A stretch of 64,000 nt of DNA from assembly GCF_017086465.1 (NCBI RefSeq), contig NZ_CP070961.1:3286001-3350000 (forward strand), in the 5' to 3' direction. A program made the translations under genes and the position numbers. Shown one piece after another: positions 25,181 to 34,047 of the stretch. Positions within the stretch are counted from its first letter, which is position 1; the number at the start of each line of letters is the position of its first letter. This DNA comes from Nocardioides sp. zg-1228 (GTDB taxonomy: Bacteria > Actinomycetota > Actinomycetes > Propionibacteriales > Nocardioidaceae). The notes beneath the pieces were generated by a model. It searched no databases. It saw nothing but the letters and a program-made list of their open reading frames with translations, and was not told the DNA's origin.

Positions 25181-27601
25181 GTGCCCCTTCTGCTCCCCGA
25201 GGCGCGCGAGCGCGCCGTGCTGCTGACCGACGTCCACACCGAGGTCCACCTCGACCTGACCTCCACCGAGGACTTCGGCGTCGAGGCGACGATCTCGTTC
25301 GGCTGCACCCAGCCCGGGGCGTCGACGTTCCTCGAGCTCAACGGCGCCACGGCGGTGACGCTCGACGGGTCCCCCGCGCCGTACGCCGACGGGCGGATCG
25401 CACTGACCGACCTCGCCGCGACCAACACCGTGCGGGTCACCGCGCGGATGCCCTACGTCACCGACGGCGACGGCATGACCGTGACCGTCGACCCGGCCGA
25501 CGGCGAGCGCTACGTCTGCGCGCACACCTCGATGGACATCGCCCAGAAGGTCGTGCCCTGCTTCGACCAGCCCGACATCAAGTCGACCTTCACGGTGGGC
25601 GTCACGGCGCCGTCGCACTGGACGGTGCTGGCCAACGGCCCGCTGGAGGACCGCGCGAGCGGCGAGGGCGCCGACACCTGGCGCTTCGGCACCACGCCGC
25701 CGTTCTCCTCCTACCTCTTCACCCTCGTCGGCGGACCGTGGGTCTCGGTCACGTGGGACGAGCCCTACGCCCCGGCGCCGGGCGGGACGCTGCCGTTCGG
25801 CTGGCACGCCCGGGCCTCGCAGGAGCGCGAGCTGCGCCGCGACGCCGACGAGCTGCGTCGCATCACCAGCGCGTGCTTCCAGCACTACACGACGATCTTC
25901 GAGCCCGACTACCCCTACGCCGACTACCAGCAGGTCTTCGCCCCCGGGCTCAACTGGGGCGCGATGGAGTTCCCCGGCTGCGTGGTCTTCCGCGACCAGG
26001 CGCTCACCCAGGGCACGCCCACCGAGCTCGAGCGCGAGTGGCTGGCCTCGACGATCGCCCACGAGATGGCCCACATGTGGTTCGGCGACCTGGTGACGAT
26101 GCGGTGGTGGGAGGACTCGTGGCTCAACGAGTCGTTCGCCGACTTCATGGGCTACGACGTCGCGGGCGTGGCGGCGGGCTACACCGACGCCTGGACGTCG
26201 GCCGCGATCACCCGCAAGCCGGCCGGCTACCGCGCCGACCGGCGGCGCTCGACGCACCCGATCGCCGAGGACACCGACAAGATCGTCGACGTCGACACGG
26301 CCTTCGCCAACTTCGACATGATCACCTACGCCAAGGGCAACGCCGCGCTCGCCCAGCTCGGCCACTGGCTCGGCGAGGAGGACTTCCTCGCCGGCGTCAA
26401 CCGCCACCTCACCGCGCACGCCTTCGACAACGCCGACCTGGCCGACTTTCTCGACTCGCTCGACGCGGCCACCGACAAGGACGTCCGGGCGTGGGCGGCG
26501 GCCTGGCTGCGCACCACCGGCTTCGACACCCTGCGGGTGAGCCGCGACGACGAGGGCGTGCCGGTCCTGACCCGCGCGGGCTCGCGACCGCACCGCCTCA
26601 CCGTCTCGGCGTACGACGACGCGATGCGGCTCGTGGACTCCCGCGACGTGCACCTCGGGGCCGAGCCGGTGCGGCTCGAGGAGTTCGCCGGGAAGGTCGT
26701 CGTGCCCAACTCCGGCGACGAGACCTTCGCGGTCGTCCGGCCCGACGAGCAGTCCTGGGCCGCGATCACCGCCGGGCTGTCGTCGGTCGAGTCGCAGCTG
26801 ACCCGTGCGGTGCTGTGGTGGACCGCGGTCGACCTGTGCGAGTCGCAGGTCATCGGCGTCGGCGAGCTGCTCGGGCTGGCCGAGCGGCACCTGCGTCCGG
26901 AGCGGCACCCCCTCGTCTTCGAGGGCGTGATGCGCGCGCTCCAGTCGGTCGTGCGCCGCTACGCCGAGCCGGGCGAGGTGGCCGGCCACCTGGCGGTGGT
27001 CGCCGACATCGCCCGCGGTGCGGTCGACGGCGCCGACCCGTCGCTCGCCCCGGGTGCGTCGCGGGTGCTGGCCCGGCTCAGCGCCGACCGCGACCTGCTC
27101 GTCGCGTGGCTGGGCCGCGACGGCGTCGACCCCACCGTGCGGTGGGCGGCGGTCCAGCGCCTCGCCGAGCTGGGCGACGACTCGTGGATCGCCCCGGAGG
27201 AGCAGCGCGACAGGTCGGTCGCCGGCCACCACGCCGCCCTCACCGCCCGAGCCGCCGTGCCGACGCCGGAGGCCAAGGCCGCCGCCTGGGCGCAGCTGAT
27301 GGGGGGCGAGCTGGGCAGCCACGAGTTCGACGCCGTCGGCGCCGGGTTCTGGGGCTGGGAGCAGGCCGACCTCGTACGTCCCTACCTCGCCCGCTACGTC
27401 ACCGACGGCCTGGCGCTGGCCCGGCGCTCGGGCCAGGCGATGGGCGACGTGATCGGCGACGCGTTCCCGCTCCTGCCGCTGCCCGTCGACCTACGCCATG
27501 AGCTGCGCGCCGCGGTCGCCGTCGCCCTCGAGGGCGACGTGTCGACGGTGCTCGCGCGGGCGTGGAACGACGCGCTCGACGACCTCGACCGGACGCTCTG
27601 A
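25181..27601 (+). CDS. pepN: Aminopeptidase N (M1 family metallopeptidase)
   Basis: An 806-residue M1 aminopeptidase that removes N-terminal residues from peptides in the cytoplasm. The zinc site is HEMAHMWFGDL (His294, Glu295, His298) with the third ligand Glu317 in WLNESFA. The catalytic Tyr is in ITYAKGNAALAQL. The exopeptidase motif, usually GAMEN, reads GAMEF here (residues 260-264). The C-terminal ERAP1-like helical domain is present (VLWWTAVDLCES onward). The GTG start is leaderless: TAGGGT lies 6 nt upstream and there is no Shine-Dalgarno. Length is close to that of other actinobacterial PepN. Confidence 0.95.
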   Translation: MPLLLPEARERAVLLTDVHTEVHLDLTSTEDFGVEATISFGCTQPGASTFLELNGATAVTLDGSPAPYADGRIALTDLAATNTVRVTARMPYVTDGDGMTVTVDPADGERYVCAHTSMDIAQKVVPCFDQPDIKSTFTVGVTAPSHWTVLANGPLEDRASGEGADTWRFGTTPPFSSYLFTLVGGPWVSVTWDEPYAPAPGGTLPFGWHARASQERELRRDADELRRITSACFQHYTTIFEPDYPYADYQQVFAPGLNWGAMEFPGCVVFRDQALTQGTPTELEREWLASTIAHEMAHMWFGDLVTMRWWEDSWLNESFADFMGYDVAGVAAGYTDAWTSAAITRKPAGYRADRRRSTHPIAEDTDKIVDVDTAFANFDMITYAKGNAALAQLGHWLGEEDFLAGVNRHLTAHAFDNADLADFLDSLDAATDKDVRAWAAAWLRTTGFDTLRVSRDDEGVPVLTRAGSRPHRLTVSAYDDAMRLVDSRDVHLGAEPVRLEEFAGKVVVPNSGDETFAVVRPDEQSWAAITAGLSSVESQLTRAVLWWTAVDLCESQVIGVGELLGLAERHLRPERHPLVFEGVMRALQSVVRRYAEPGEVAGHLAVVADIARGAVDGADPSLAPGASRVLARLSADRDLLVAWLGRDGVDPTVRWAAVQRLAELGDDSWIAPEEQRDRSVAGHHAALTARAAVPTPEAKAAAWAQLMGGELGSHEFDAVGAGFWGWEQADLVRPYLARYVTDGLALARRSGQAMGDVIGDAFPLLPLPVDLRHELRAAVAVALEGDVSTVLARAWNDALDDLDRTL

Positions 27602-27610
27602 GCGACCCGG

Positions 27611-27633
27611 CCGCGCGGTGGTCCGCCGCGCGG
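27611..27633. terminator. Bidirectional hairpin between pepN and prs
   Basis: Two CCGCGCGG octamers (27611-27618 and 27626-27633), each self-complementary, pair around a 7-nt loop just past the pepN stop. As prs converges from the other side, one hairpin could end both transcripts. It abuts the 14-bp tandem repeats. Confidence 0.55.
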
Positions 27634-27683
27634 TCGGTCAGGCGCGATCGGTCAGGCGCGATCGGTCAGGCGCGGTCGGTCAG
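27628..27683. repeat. Four tandem 14-bp repeats at the 3' end of prs
   Basis: GCGCGRTCGGTCAG is repeated head to tail at 27628, 27642, 27656 and 27670. The inner two copies have A at the sixth position and the outer two have G. The last copy contains the prs stop codon, so on the prs strand a TGA recurs every 14 nt past the stop. The array sits in the short convergent gap and overlaps the hairpin arm. Confidence 0.85.
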
Positions 27684-28660
27684 GCGTGGCCGTCGAACAT
27701 CGACGTGACCGACCCGTCCTCGAACACCTCGCGGATGGCGCGGGCGATGAGCGGGGCGATCGAGAGCGTGGTCAGCTTGTCGAACTGCTTGTCCGCCGGG
27801 ATGGGGAGGGTGTCGGTGACCACGATCTCCATCGCCGAGCAGTTCTTGAGCCGGTCGACCGCCGGGTCGGAGAGGATCGGGTGGGTCGCGGCGATGACCA
27901 CGCCGGCGGCGCCCTCGGCCATGCACGCCTCGGCGGCCTTCACGATCGTGCCGCCGGTGTCGATCATGTCGTCGGTCAGGACGCAGATCTTGTCCTTGAC
28001 CTCGCCGACGACGCGGTTGGCGACGACCTCGTTGGCGACGTCGATGCGGCGCGACTTGTGGATGAACGCCAGCGGCGCCCCGCCCAGGCGCGCCGACCAC
28101 CGCTCGGCGACCTTGATCCGGCCGGCGTCCGGGGAGACCACGGCGAGCTGCTGGTCGCCGTACTTCTCCTTGACGTAGTCGGTGAGGATCGGCAGCGCCA
28201 TCAGGTGGTCGACGGGGCCGTCGAAGAAGCCCTGGATCTGGTCGGCGTGCAGGTCGACGGTGATCAGCCGGTCGGCGCCGGCGGTCTTGAACAGGTCGGC
28301 GACCAGGCGCGCCGAGATCGGCTCGCGGCCGCGGTGCTTCTTGTCCTGACGGGCATAGCCGTAGAAGGGCATCACCACGGTGATCCGCTTGGCCGAGGCG
28401 CGCTTGAGCGCGTCGACCATGATCAGGTGCTCCATGATCCACTCGTTGATCGGAGCGGTGTGGCTCTGGATCACGAAGGCGTGGCACCCCCGCACGGACT
28501 CCTCGTAGCGCACGTAGAGCTCGCCGTTGGCGAACTCGTAGGCACTCTGCGGGACGAGCCCGGTCTCGAGGAGGTCGGCGACCTCGTGTGCGAGGTCGGG
28601 GTGCGCCCGGCCGCTGAAGACCATGAGGTTCTTCTCGGTGGTCCGCTTCATTCCGGTCAC
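27680..28660 (-). CDS. prs: Ribose-phosphate pyrophosphokinase
   Basis: A 326-residue PRPP synthetase, making phosphoribosyl pyrophosphate from ribose 5-phosphate and ATP for nucleotide, His and Trp synthesis. Family blocks are FSGRAHPDLAHEVADLL, YARQDKKHRGREPISARL (flexible loop and ATP site), DLHADQIQGFFDGPVDHL and the PRPP-binding loop LTDDMIDTGGTIVKAAE. GTG 28660 has GAGGAG about 9 nt upstream; ATG 28651 is an alternative and would give the more usual start of the family. It follows glmU on the same strand after about 100 bp, as in many actinobacteria, and is probably co-transcribed with it. Confidence 0.95.
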   Translation of the reverse strand: MTGMKRTTEKNLMVFSGRAHPDLAHEVADLLETGLVPQSAYEFANGELYVRYEESVRGCHAFVIQSHTAPINEWIMEHLIMVDALKRASAKRITVVMPFYGYARQDKKHRGREPISARLVADLFKTAGADRLITVDLHADQIQGFFDGPVDHLMALPILTDYVKEKYGDQQLAVVSPDAGRIKVAERWSARLGGAPLAFIHKSRRIDVANEVVANRVVGEVKDKICVLTDDMIDTGGTIVKAAEACMAEGAAGVVIAATHPILSDPAVDRLKNCSAMEIVVTDTLPIPADKQFDKLTTLSIAPLIARAIREVFEDGSVTSMFDGHA

Positions 28661-28760
28661 GCGACGCGACTCCTCGCTGTCCTGGTCGGCCTCGGGGGAA
28701 GGCTCGTTCGGAGGTGCTGGTCAAGTCTGACCCACATCCGTCCCACCACCAACCCCGGGG

Positions 28761-30197
28761 TCACTCCTCGGGCTGCTCCAGCCGCTCGCGAGCGGCCCGG
28801 GCGGCCTCGGCCTGGGCGGTGCCCGCGCGCTTGGCCTCGGTCCAGCCCTCGACGTTGCGCTGCGGGCCGCTGCTGACCGCCAGCGCGCCCGGCGGCACGT
28901 CGCGGCGTACGACGGTGCCGCCCGCGGTGCCCGCGCCGTCGCCGACCTCGACCGGCGCGACGAAGGTGTTGTTGGAGCCGGTCCGGGCGTGGCGGCCGAT
29001 GACCGTGCGGTGCTTGGCCACACCGTCGTAGTTGGCGAAGATCGTGCCGGCCCCGATGTTGGTCCCCTCGCCGATCTCGGCGTCGCCGACGTAGGACAGG
29101 TGCGGCACCTTGGCCCCGTCGCCGATGGAGGCGTTCTTGGCCTCCACGAACGCGCCGATCTTGCCGCCGATCCCGAGCCGCGTGCCGGGTCGCAGGTAGG
29201 CGAACGGACCGACCGTGGCGCGGTCCTCGACGATCGCGAGCTCGCCGTGGGCGCGCACGACGCGGGCCCCGGCGCCGATCTCGCAGTCCTTGAGCGTCGT
29301 GTCGGGGCCGACCACCGCGTCCTCGCGGACCACCGTCGCGCCGAGGAGCTGGGTGCCGGGCAGGATCGTGACGTCCGGCTCGATCACCACGTCGGCCTCG
29401 ATCCACGTCGTCGCGGGGTCCATGACACTGACGCCCTCCTTCATCCAGCGGGTGACGATGCGACGGTTGAGCTCGCGGCCGAGGTCGGCCAGCTGGGCGC
29501 GGTCGTTGGCGCCCGCGGTCTGCGCGACGTCGGCGATGAGGTGGGCGCCGACGGTGAGCCCGTCCTCGCGCGCGATGGCCACGGCGTCGGTGAGGTAGTA
29601 CTCGCCCTTGGCGTTGTCGTTGGTGATCCGCTCCAGCGCCGACAGCAGGAACTCCGCGTCGAAGGCCAGGATCCCGGAGCTGACCTCGCGGATCTCGCGC
29701 TGCTCGGGCGTCGCGTCCTTCTCCTCCACGATCGCCTCGACGTCGCCCTCGTCGTTGCGCACGATGCGTCCGTAGCCGAAGGGGTCGGCGACCAGGCCGC
29801 TCAGGATGCTGACCGCGCGCTGGGCGGCGTGATGCTCCTCGGCGAACGCCCGGAGCGTGTCACCCTCCAGCAGCGGGGTGTCGCCGGCCGCGACGATGAC
29901 CGTGCCCGAGGTGGTGCCGAGCGCGTCCATCGCGACCCGGACGGCGTGCCCGGTGCCCTCCTGCGTCTCCTGCACGGCCAGCACCGCCGAGGGCAGCAGC
30001 GCGGTGATGTGCGGCCCGACCTGCTCGCGCTGGTGGCCGACCACCGCGACGACCTCGGTCGGCTCCACGGCCTGCACGGCGTGCAGGACGTGGCCGATCA
30101 TGGAGCGCCCGCCGATCGGGTGCAGCACCTTCATGGTCTTCGACTTCATGCGGGTGCCGCCGCCGGCGGCGAGGACGATGACGGTGAGGTTGTCCAT
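28761..30197 (-). CDS. glmU: Bifunctional GlcN-1-P acetyltransferase / GlcNAc-1-P uridyltransferase
   Basis: A 478-residue bifunctional enzyme making UDP-GlcNAc, precursor of peptidoglycan and of the amino sugars proposed for the EPS locus. The N-terminal pyrophosphorylase domain (about 1-235) shows LAAGGGTRMKSKTMKVLHP, and the C-terminal left-handed beta-helix acetyltransferase domain (about 255-450) carries LRPGTRLGIGGKIGAFVEAK and SYVGDAEIGEGTNIGAG. Start ATG 30197 lacks a Shine-Dalgarno; CAGTCT sits exactly 6 nt upstream, so it may be leaderless with a weak -10. The neighbourhood pth-rplY-prs-glmU-tRNA-Gln matches the mycobacterial order. Confidence 0.95.
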   Translation of the reverse strand: MDNLTVIVLAAGGGTRMKSKTMKVLHPIGGRSMIGHVLHAVQAVEPTEVVAVVGHQREQVGPHITALLPSAVLAVQETQEGTGHAVRVAMDALGTTSGTVIVAAGDTPLLEGDTLRAFAEEHHAAQRAVSILSGLVADPFGYGRIVRNDEGDVEAIVEEKDATPEQREIREVSSGILAFDAEFLLSALERITNDNAKGEYYLTDAVAIAREDGLTVGAHLIADVAQTAGANDRAQLADLGRELNRRIVTRWMKEGVSVMDPATTWIEADVVIEPDVTILPGTQLLGATVVREDAVVGPDTTLKDCEIGAGARVVRAHGELAIVEDRATVGPFAYLRPGTRLGIGGKIGAFVEAKNASIGDGAKVPHLSYVGDAEIGEGTNIGAGTIFANYDGVAKHRTVIGRHARTGSNNTFVAPVEVGDGAGTAGGTVVRRDVPPGALAVSSGPQRNVEGWTEAKRAGTAQAEAARAARERLEQPEE

Positions 30198-30242
30198 GCC
30201 CGCAGTCTGTCACCGGTCGCGGCCACGCCGAGAAACCGCCGC

Positions 30243-31643
30243 CTACGCCTCGCCCGACTCGAGCAGCTGCCCGAACAGCTCGGCGTACTGGATGAGGTGC
30301 CGGTCGGCCAGGTAGTGGTCGCGCACCCGCAGGTGCGCCGCGCGCCCCATCCGCTCGCACCGCTCGGGATCGGCGAGCAGCGAGGCCAGGGCGCCGACCA
30401 GCGCCTCGCCGTCTCGCGGGTCGTCGAGCAGCAGGCCGCACACGCCGTCCTCCACCTGGTCGCGGATGCCGCCGACCGCGGACGCCACCACGGGCCGGCC
30501 CTTCCACATCGGCTCGGTGACCGTCAGGCCGAACCCCTCGGCGAGGCTCTTCTGGATCCCCACGGTCGCCCACCGCTGCAGCGCGTTGATGGTGCGCGCG
30601 TTCTCGTCGAGGTCGTCCATCGGCACCGAGAGGAGATGGCTGCGCTCCCGCGCCGCCGCCGGCAGCGATTGCCACTGCTCGCGGCACGCGGCGAGCACCT
30701 CGACCGCCTCCGGGTCGTCGGCCACGCCGGTCGTCTCCGGTCCGGCGAGCACGAGGTGCACGTCGGACGGGAGCGCGTCGAGGTGCCGGGAGAAGGCGTC
30801 CAGCACGCCGCCCATGTCCTTGAGCCGGTCCCATCGGCTGACCTGGAGCACGACCCGCGCGTCGCGGGACGGCACCGGCCCACCCTCGACCACCATCTCC
30901 TCGCGGTGCACCAGCGCGTCGATCTCCTCGGCGCCGAGGCCGACGTTCTTGGGGCTGAACGGGTCGAGCGACGGCGGGATGATGCGCAGCCAGCGCCGGT
31001 CGACCCAGTCGGGGGCGAACTGCTCGCGCGAGAAGACGCAGGCGTGCGCCGGCTCGACGAGGTCACGCAGGAAGGCCCACGCCTCGCGGGTCCACTGGTC
31101 GTGCTCGTCGACCCCGACGTGGCAGCGCCAGACGACCCAGACGCCCCTCCGGCGCAGCACCTGCGCGAGCCCGGCGGTCTGCGGGTCGTGGAGCAGCACC
31201 ACGTCGCCCGGTTGCACCAGGTCGAGCACCTGCTGCTCCTGCGCGGCAAGCGTCGCGTCGTACGTCGCCCGCGCGGCGGCGTCGAGCGCGCCCCCGTCAC
31301 CGGGCGAGCCGTGCAGCCGGTTGTGCAGGCGCTTGGTGACGGCGAAGAACTCCGGACCGCCACCCACGGTGAGCCACCGCACGGTGAGCCCGGCGCCGGC
31401 GGCGTACGCCACCAGCCCGTGCAGCATCTCCGCCACGCCCCCGCCGCGCGCCGTCGAGTTGATGTTCCACACGGTGCGACCGCCGAGCAGGCGGCGCACC
31501 GCGGCGACGTGGCGCCCGAGCTCGCCCACGCGCTCGGGCGCGAGCAGCGGGGTCAGCCGATCGAGCGGGACGGGGGCGACCCGGACCTCGACGACGCGGG
31601 CGGTCGAGGGCTCGGGCGGGCGGGGCATCGGGGCGTGGCTCAT
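30243..31643 (-). CDS. treT: TreT-like trehalose synthase (GT4)
   Basis: A 466-residue GT-B enzyme of the TreT type, which condenses an NDP-glucose with glucose to give trehalose. The N-terminal fingerprint is strong: TVWNINSTARGGGVAEMLHG, then LTVRWLTVGGGPEFFAVTKR and a following HNRLHG. The C-terminal domain has VLQVSRWDRLKDMGGVLDAF and the retaining-GT motif KSLAEGFGLTVTEPMWKG. An ATG at 31643 with GAGGAGG 6 nt upstream sets the start. It lies upstream of glmU with a 45-bp gap and could be co-transcribed. Assignment to TreT rather than trehalose phosphorylase, a close relative, rests on the N-terminal block and is not certain. Confidence 0.8.
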   Translation of the reverse strand: MSHAPMPRPPEPSTARVVEVRVAPVPLDRLTPLLAPERVGELGRHVAAVRRLLGGRTVWNINSTARGGGVAEMLHGLVAYAAGAGLTVRWLTVGGGPEFFAVTKRLHNRLHGSPGDGGALDAAARATYDATLAAQEQQVLDLVQPGDVVLLHDPQTAGLAQVLRRRGVWVVWRCHVGVDEHDQWTREAWAFLRDLVEPAHACVFSREQFAPDWVDRRWLRIIPPSLDPFSPKNVGLGAEEIDALVHREEMVVEGGPVPSRDARVVLQVSRWDRLKDMGGVLDAFSRHLDALPSDVHLVLAGPETTGVADDPEAVEVLAACREQWQSLPAAARERSHLLSVPMDDLDENARTINALQRWATVGIQKSLAEGFGLTVTEPMWKGRPVVASAVGGIRDQVEDGVCGLLLDDPRDGEALVGALASLLADPERCERMGRAAHLRVRDHYLADRHLIQYAELFGQLLESGEA

Positions 31644-31840
31644 CACAGGCCTCCTCAGGTCTCGCCTCGAGTGTGGGTCAGGGCGCGCCTTCCCGGAAGG
31701 GTCCCGGGTCCCGGGTCGCCCACGGCACGGGCCGTCCGACCCTGCCACCGCCCGCCGCGCAGCGAGACCGTGGGGGCCGACCTGCGGCCAGTCGGGCCAC
31801 CGCCCGTGTCCCCGGAACCCCGCAACGGCAGGAGACCCCC

Positions 31841-33331
31841 ATGACCACCTCGCCGGAGCAGGGCGACCCTCCCGTCCCCACCTCTCCCGTGCCGTCCTAT
31901 CCCGTCCACTCCTATCCCGTCCACGTCGATGCCGACCTCGACCCCAAGCTCAGCCGTGGCCTGTGGCTGGTCAAGTGGCTGCTCGCGATCCCCCACTTCA
32001 TCGTGCTGGCGTTCTTGTGGATCGCGTTCGGGGTGCTGAGCGTCGTCGCGTTCTTCGCCATCCTCATCACCGGCCGCTACCCGCGCTCCATCTTCGACCT
32101 CAACGTCGGCATCATGCGCTGGAACTGGCGGGTGGGCTACTACGCCACCAACGTCCTGGGCACCGACCGCTACCCGCCGTTCCGGCTTGCCGACGTGCCC
32201 GACTACCCCGCGCACCTCGAGATCGACTACCCCGAGCGGCTCTCGCGCGGACTCGTGCTCGTGAAGTGGTGGCTGCTCGCCTTCCCGCACTACCTGGTCG
32301 TGGGCATCTTCACGGGTGCAGCGGCCTACGCCGTGGCCGGCGCGGACGACTCCACCGATGCGGTCTGGGCAGGCCTCGGCCTCATCACCACGCTCGTGCT
32401 GATCGCCGCCGTCGCCCTGCTCTTCACCGGGCGCTATCCGCGGTCGATCTTCGACCTGCTCCTCGGCCTCAACAGGTGGGTCATGCGGGTGTCGGCCTAC
32501 ACGTCATTGATGACGGACCGCTACCCGCCCTTCCGGCTCGACATGGGCGGCCACGAGAGCACCGTCGTGGATGCACCCGGCGCGCGTGATGGCGCGGGCG
32601 CCTCGACCGATCCGGGCCCGGCGCACATCTCGCGACCGTCGTCCACGACGCCGTCGCGCTGGACGGTCGCCAAGGTCCTCTCCGTCGTGGTCGGCTCGTT
32701 CCTGGTCCTGATGAGCCTCACTCTCGCGGCCGGCGCGTTGATCGTGGCCGCCGTCGGGCTGGCCGAGGACGACGGCTTCCTCACCAGTCCGCGCATCGAC
32801 GTGGACAGCGCCACCCACGCGGTCATCTCCCAGGACGGCCGCCTCGACATGGGAGACGTGGGGTCAGACCTGCCCGACGGGCTGGTCGGCGACGTTCGCG
32901 TCAGTGCTGAATCGGTCTCCGGCACGCCGCTGTTCGTCGGTGTCGCCCCGACGGCCGACGTGCGGCGCTACCTCTCGGGGGTGGAGCACGCCACGCTCGA
33001 GGACGTCCACGACGACCACGCCGAGCTCAGGACCACGCGCGGCGACGCCCCCGCCTCGCCTCCGGCCCAGGAAACCTTCTGGGCGGCGAAAGCGAGCGGC
33101 GCCGATGCGACGCTCACCTGGGAGCTCGCCGGCGGCGACTGGACCGTCGTGGTGATGAACGAGGACGGCTCGGCCGGTGTGTCGGCCCGGGTGGCCACCG
33201 GCGTCAAGGTCTCCGGCCTCGACGAATCGGCGGCAGTGGTGCTCGTGCTCGCCGGGCTGGTCCTGCTGGTCGGGATCGTGCTCGTCGCCATCGGCGTCCT
33301 CACCGCGAGGCCGCGGCGCCACAGGACCTAG
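31841..33331 (+). CDS. Membrane protein with two DUF4389 domains
   Basis: A 496-residue membrane protein of unknown function. Two tandem DUF4389 units share LSRGLWLVKWLLAIPH / LSRGLVLVKWWLLAFPH, TGRYPRSIFDL (twice) and TDRYPPFRL (twice), spanning about residues 33-125 and 135-235. Each unit has two hydrophobic segments. After a Pro/Ser-rich linker come one more transmembrane helix (about 280-305), an extracytoplasmic domain of about 160 residues and a final helix near the C-terminus. ATG 31841 has GGCAGGAG 6 nt before it. The last 4 bp overlap the convergent kinase-like gene. Confidence 0.8.
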   Translation: MTTSPEQGDPPVPTSPVPSYPVHSYPVHVDADLDPKLSRGLWLVKWLLAIPHFIVLAFLWIAFGVLSVVAFFAILITGRYPRSIFDLNVGIMRWNWRVGYYATNVLGTDRYPPFRLADVPDYPAHLEIDYPERLSRGLVLVKWWLLAFPHYLVVGIFTGAAAYAVAGADDSTDAVWAGLGLITTLVLIAAVALLFTGRYPRSIFDLLLGLNRWVMRVSAYTSLMTDRYPPFRLDMGGHESTVVDAPGARDGAGASTDPGPAHISRPSSTTPSRWTVAKVLSVVVGSFLVLMSLTLAAGALIVAAVGLAEDDGFLTSPRIDVDSATHAVISQDGRLDMGDVGSDLPDGLVGDVRVSAESVSGTPLFVGVAPTADVRRYLSGVEHATLEDVHDDHAELRTTRGDAPASPPAQETFWAAKASGADATLTWELAGGDWTVVVMNEDGSAGVSARVATGVKVSGLDESAAVVLVLAGLVLLVGIVLVAIGVLTARPRRHRT

Positions 33332-33921
33332 GGGCCAGCCGCGGCGATCACCACGTCCGCGCGCTCCGCCGGCCGCTCCACCCGCTCGTAGGCGTGCCCC
33401 TCCGGGATCCACTTCGTGTCCCAGAGGTCGAGGTCGTCGCGGCCGTCGCCCTGCGCGGCGTTGCGCACCTTCGCGCGGGCGCCGGCGGTGGCGGGGTCGA
33501 GGTCGATCCAGACGGCCAGGTCGAACCAGTCGCGCGTGCGGTCGCTGAACAGCCGGATGCCCTCCACGAGCAGGACGGCCGGCATCGGCTCGTCCACGAC
33601 GCCCGTCTCCCCCGACGACCAGCGGTAGTCGAACCTCAGCCGCTCGCGGCCCCGCCGTGCGTCGTGCACGACCGACTCGACCAACGCCCAGTCGTGCTGC
33701 TCCCACATCCCGGCGTCGCGGCCGCACGTGGCCGCCTTGCACCAGTCGGTCGCCACCACCTGCGCCTCCCGCAGACCGAGGTCGGCGGCCAGCCGGAGCC
33801 CCACCGTCGACTTGCCCGCGCCGCCGTGACCGCTGATGCCGACGACCGGGATCCGACCCGTGGCGGGCACCAGGCCGCGCACCCGGGCCAGCAGGTCGTC
33901 GTACGTCGTCGCGGTGGGCAT
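33328..33921 (-). CDS. Uridine kinase-like P-loop protein
   Basis: A 197-residue P-loop NTPase resembling uridine/pantothenate kinases. Walker A is GISGHGGAGKST (about residues 28-39), VVATDWCKAATCG sits at the substrate-binding Asp strand, and VLLVEGIRLFSD is the Walker B-like strand. The C-terminal lid region (DLWDTKWIPEGHAYERVERP) is typical of actinobacterial proteins annotated as uridine kinase, but substrate specificity has not been shown for this group as far as I know. ATG 33921 is preferred over GTG 33924. It lies just downstream of tRNA-Gln on the same strand. Confidence 0.7.
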   Translation of the reverse strand: MPTATTYDDLLARVRGLVPATGRIPVVGISGHGGAGKSTVGLRLAADLGLREAQVVATDWCKAATCGRDAGMWEQHDWALVESVVHDARRGRERLRFDYRWSSGETGVVDEPMPAVLLVEGIRLFSDRTRDWFDLAVWIDLDPATAGARAKVRNAAQGDGRDDLDLWDTKWIPEGHAYERVERPAERADVVIAAAGP

Positions 33922-33968
33922 CACCGCGACCCTGCCGGGGTGCCGGGCCGCGGCGCCAGCGAGTTTCG

Positions 33969-34047
33969 CTCCCCGGGTAGGAGTCGAACCTACGTCGCTA
34001 GTCCTGATTCAAAGTCAGGCGGGCCCTGCCGGCAGACCAACCGGGGA
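33969..34047 (-). tRNA. tRNA-Gln (anticodon TTG)
   Basis: The minus strand folds as a tRNA: acceptor TCCCCGG pairs with CCGGGGA, the anticodon stem CCTGA/TCAGG holds loop CTTTGAA (anticodon TTG), and the T arm is GTAGG-TTCGACT-CCTAC. U1-A72 and discriminator G73 agree with glutamine identity; CCA is not encoded. By my fold the variable region is 9 nt and two nucleotides separate the D and anticodon stems, which is unusual; the D loop contains the palindrome CTGCCGGCAG. Location near glmU/prs matches mycobacterial tRNA-Gln. The first 17 nt are also the start of the 64-bp repeats upstream. Confidence 0.85.

Noticed and set aside
24224..27322. 1032-residue open frame on the minus strand
   Set aside because: Antisense to pepN and out of frame with rplY; no recognisable domain, shadow composition.
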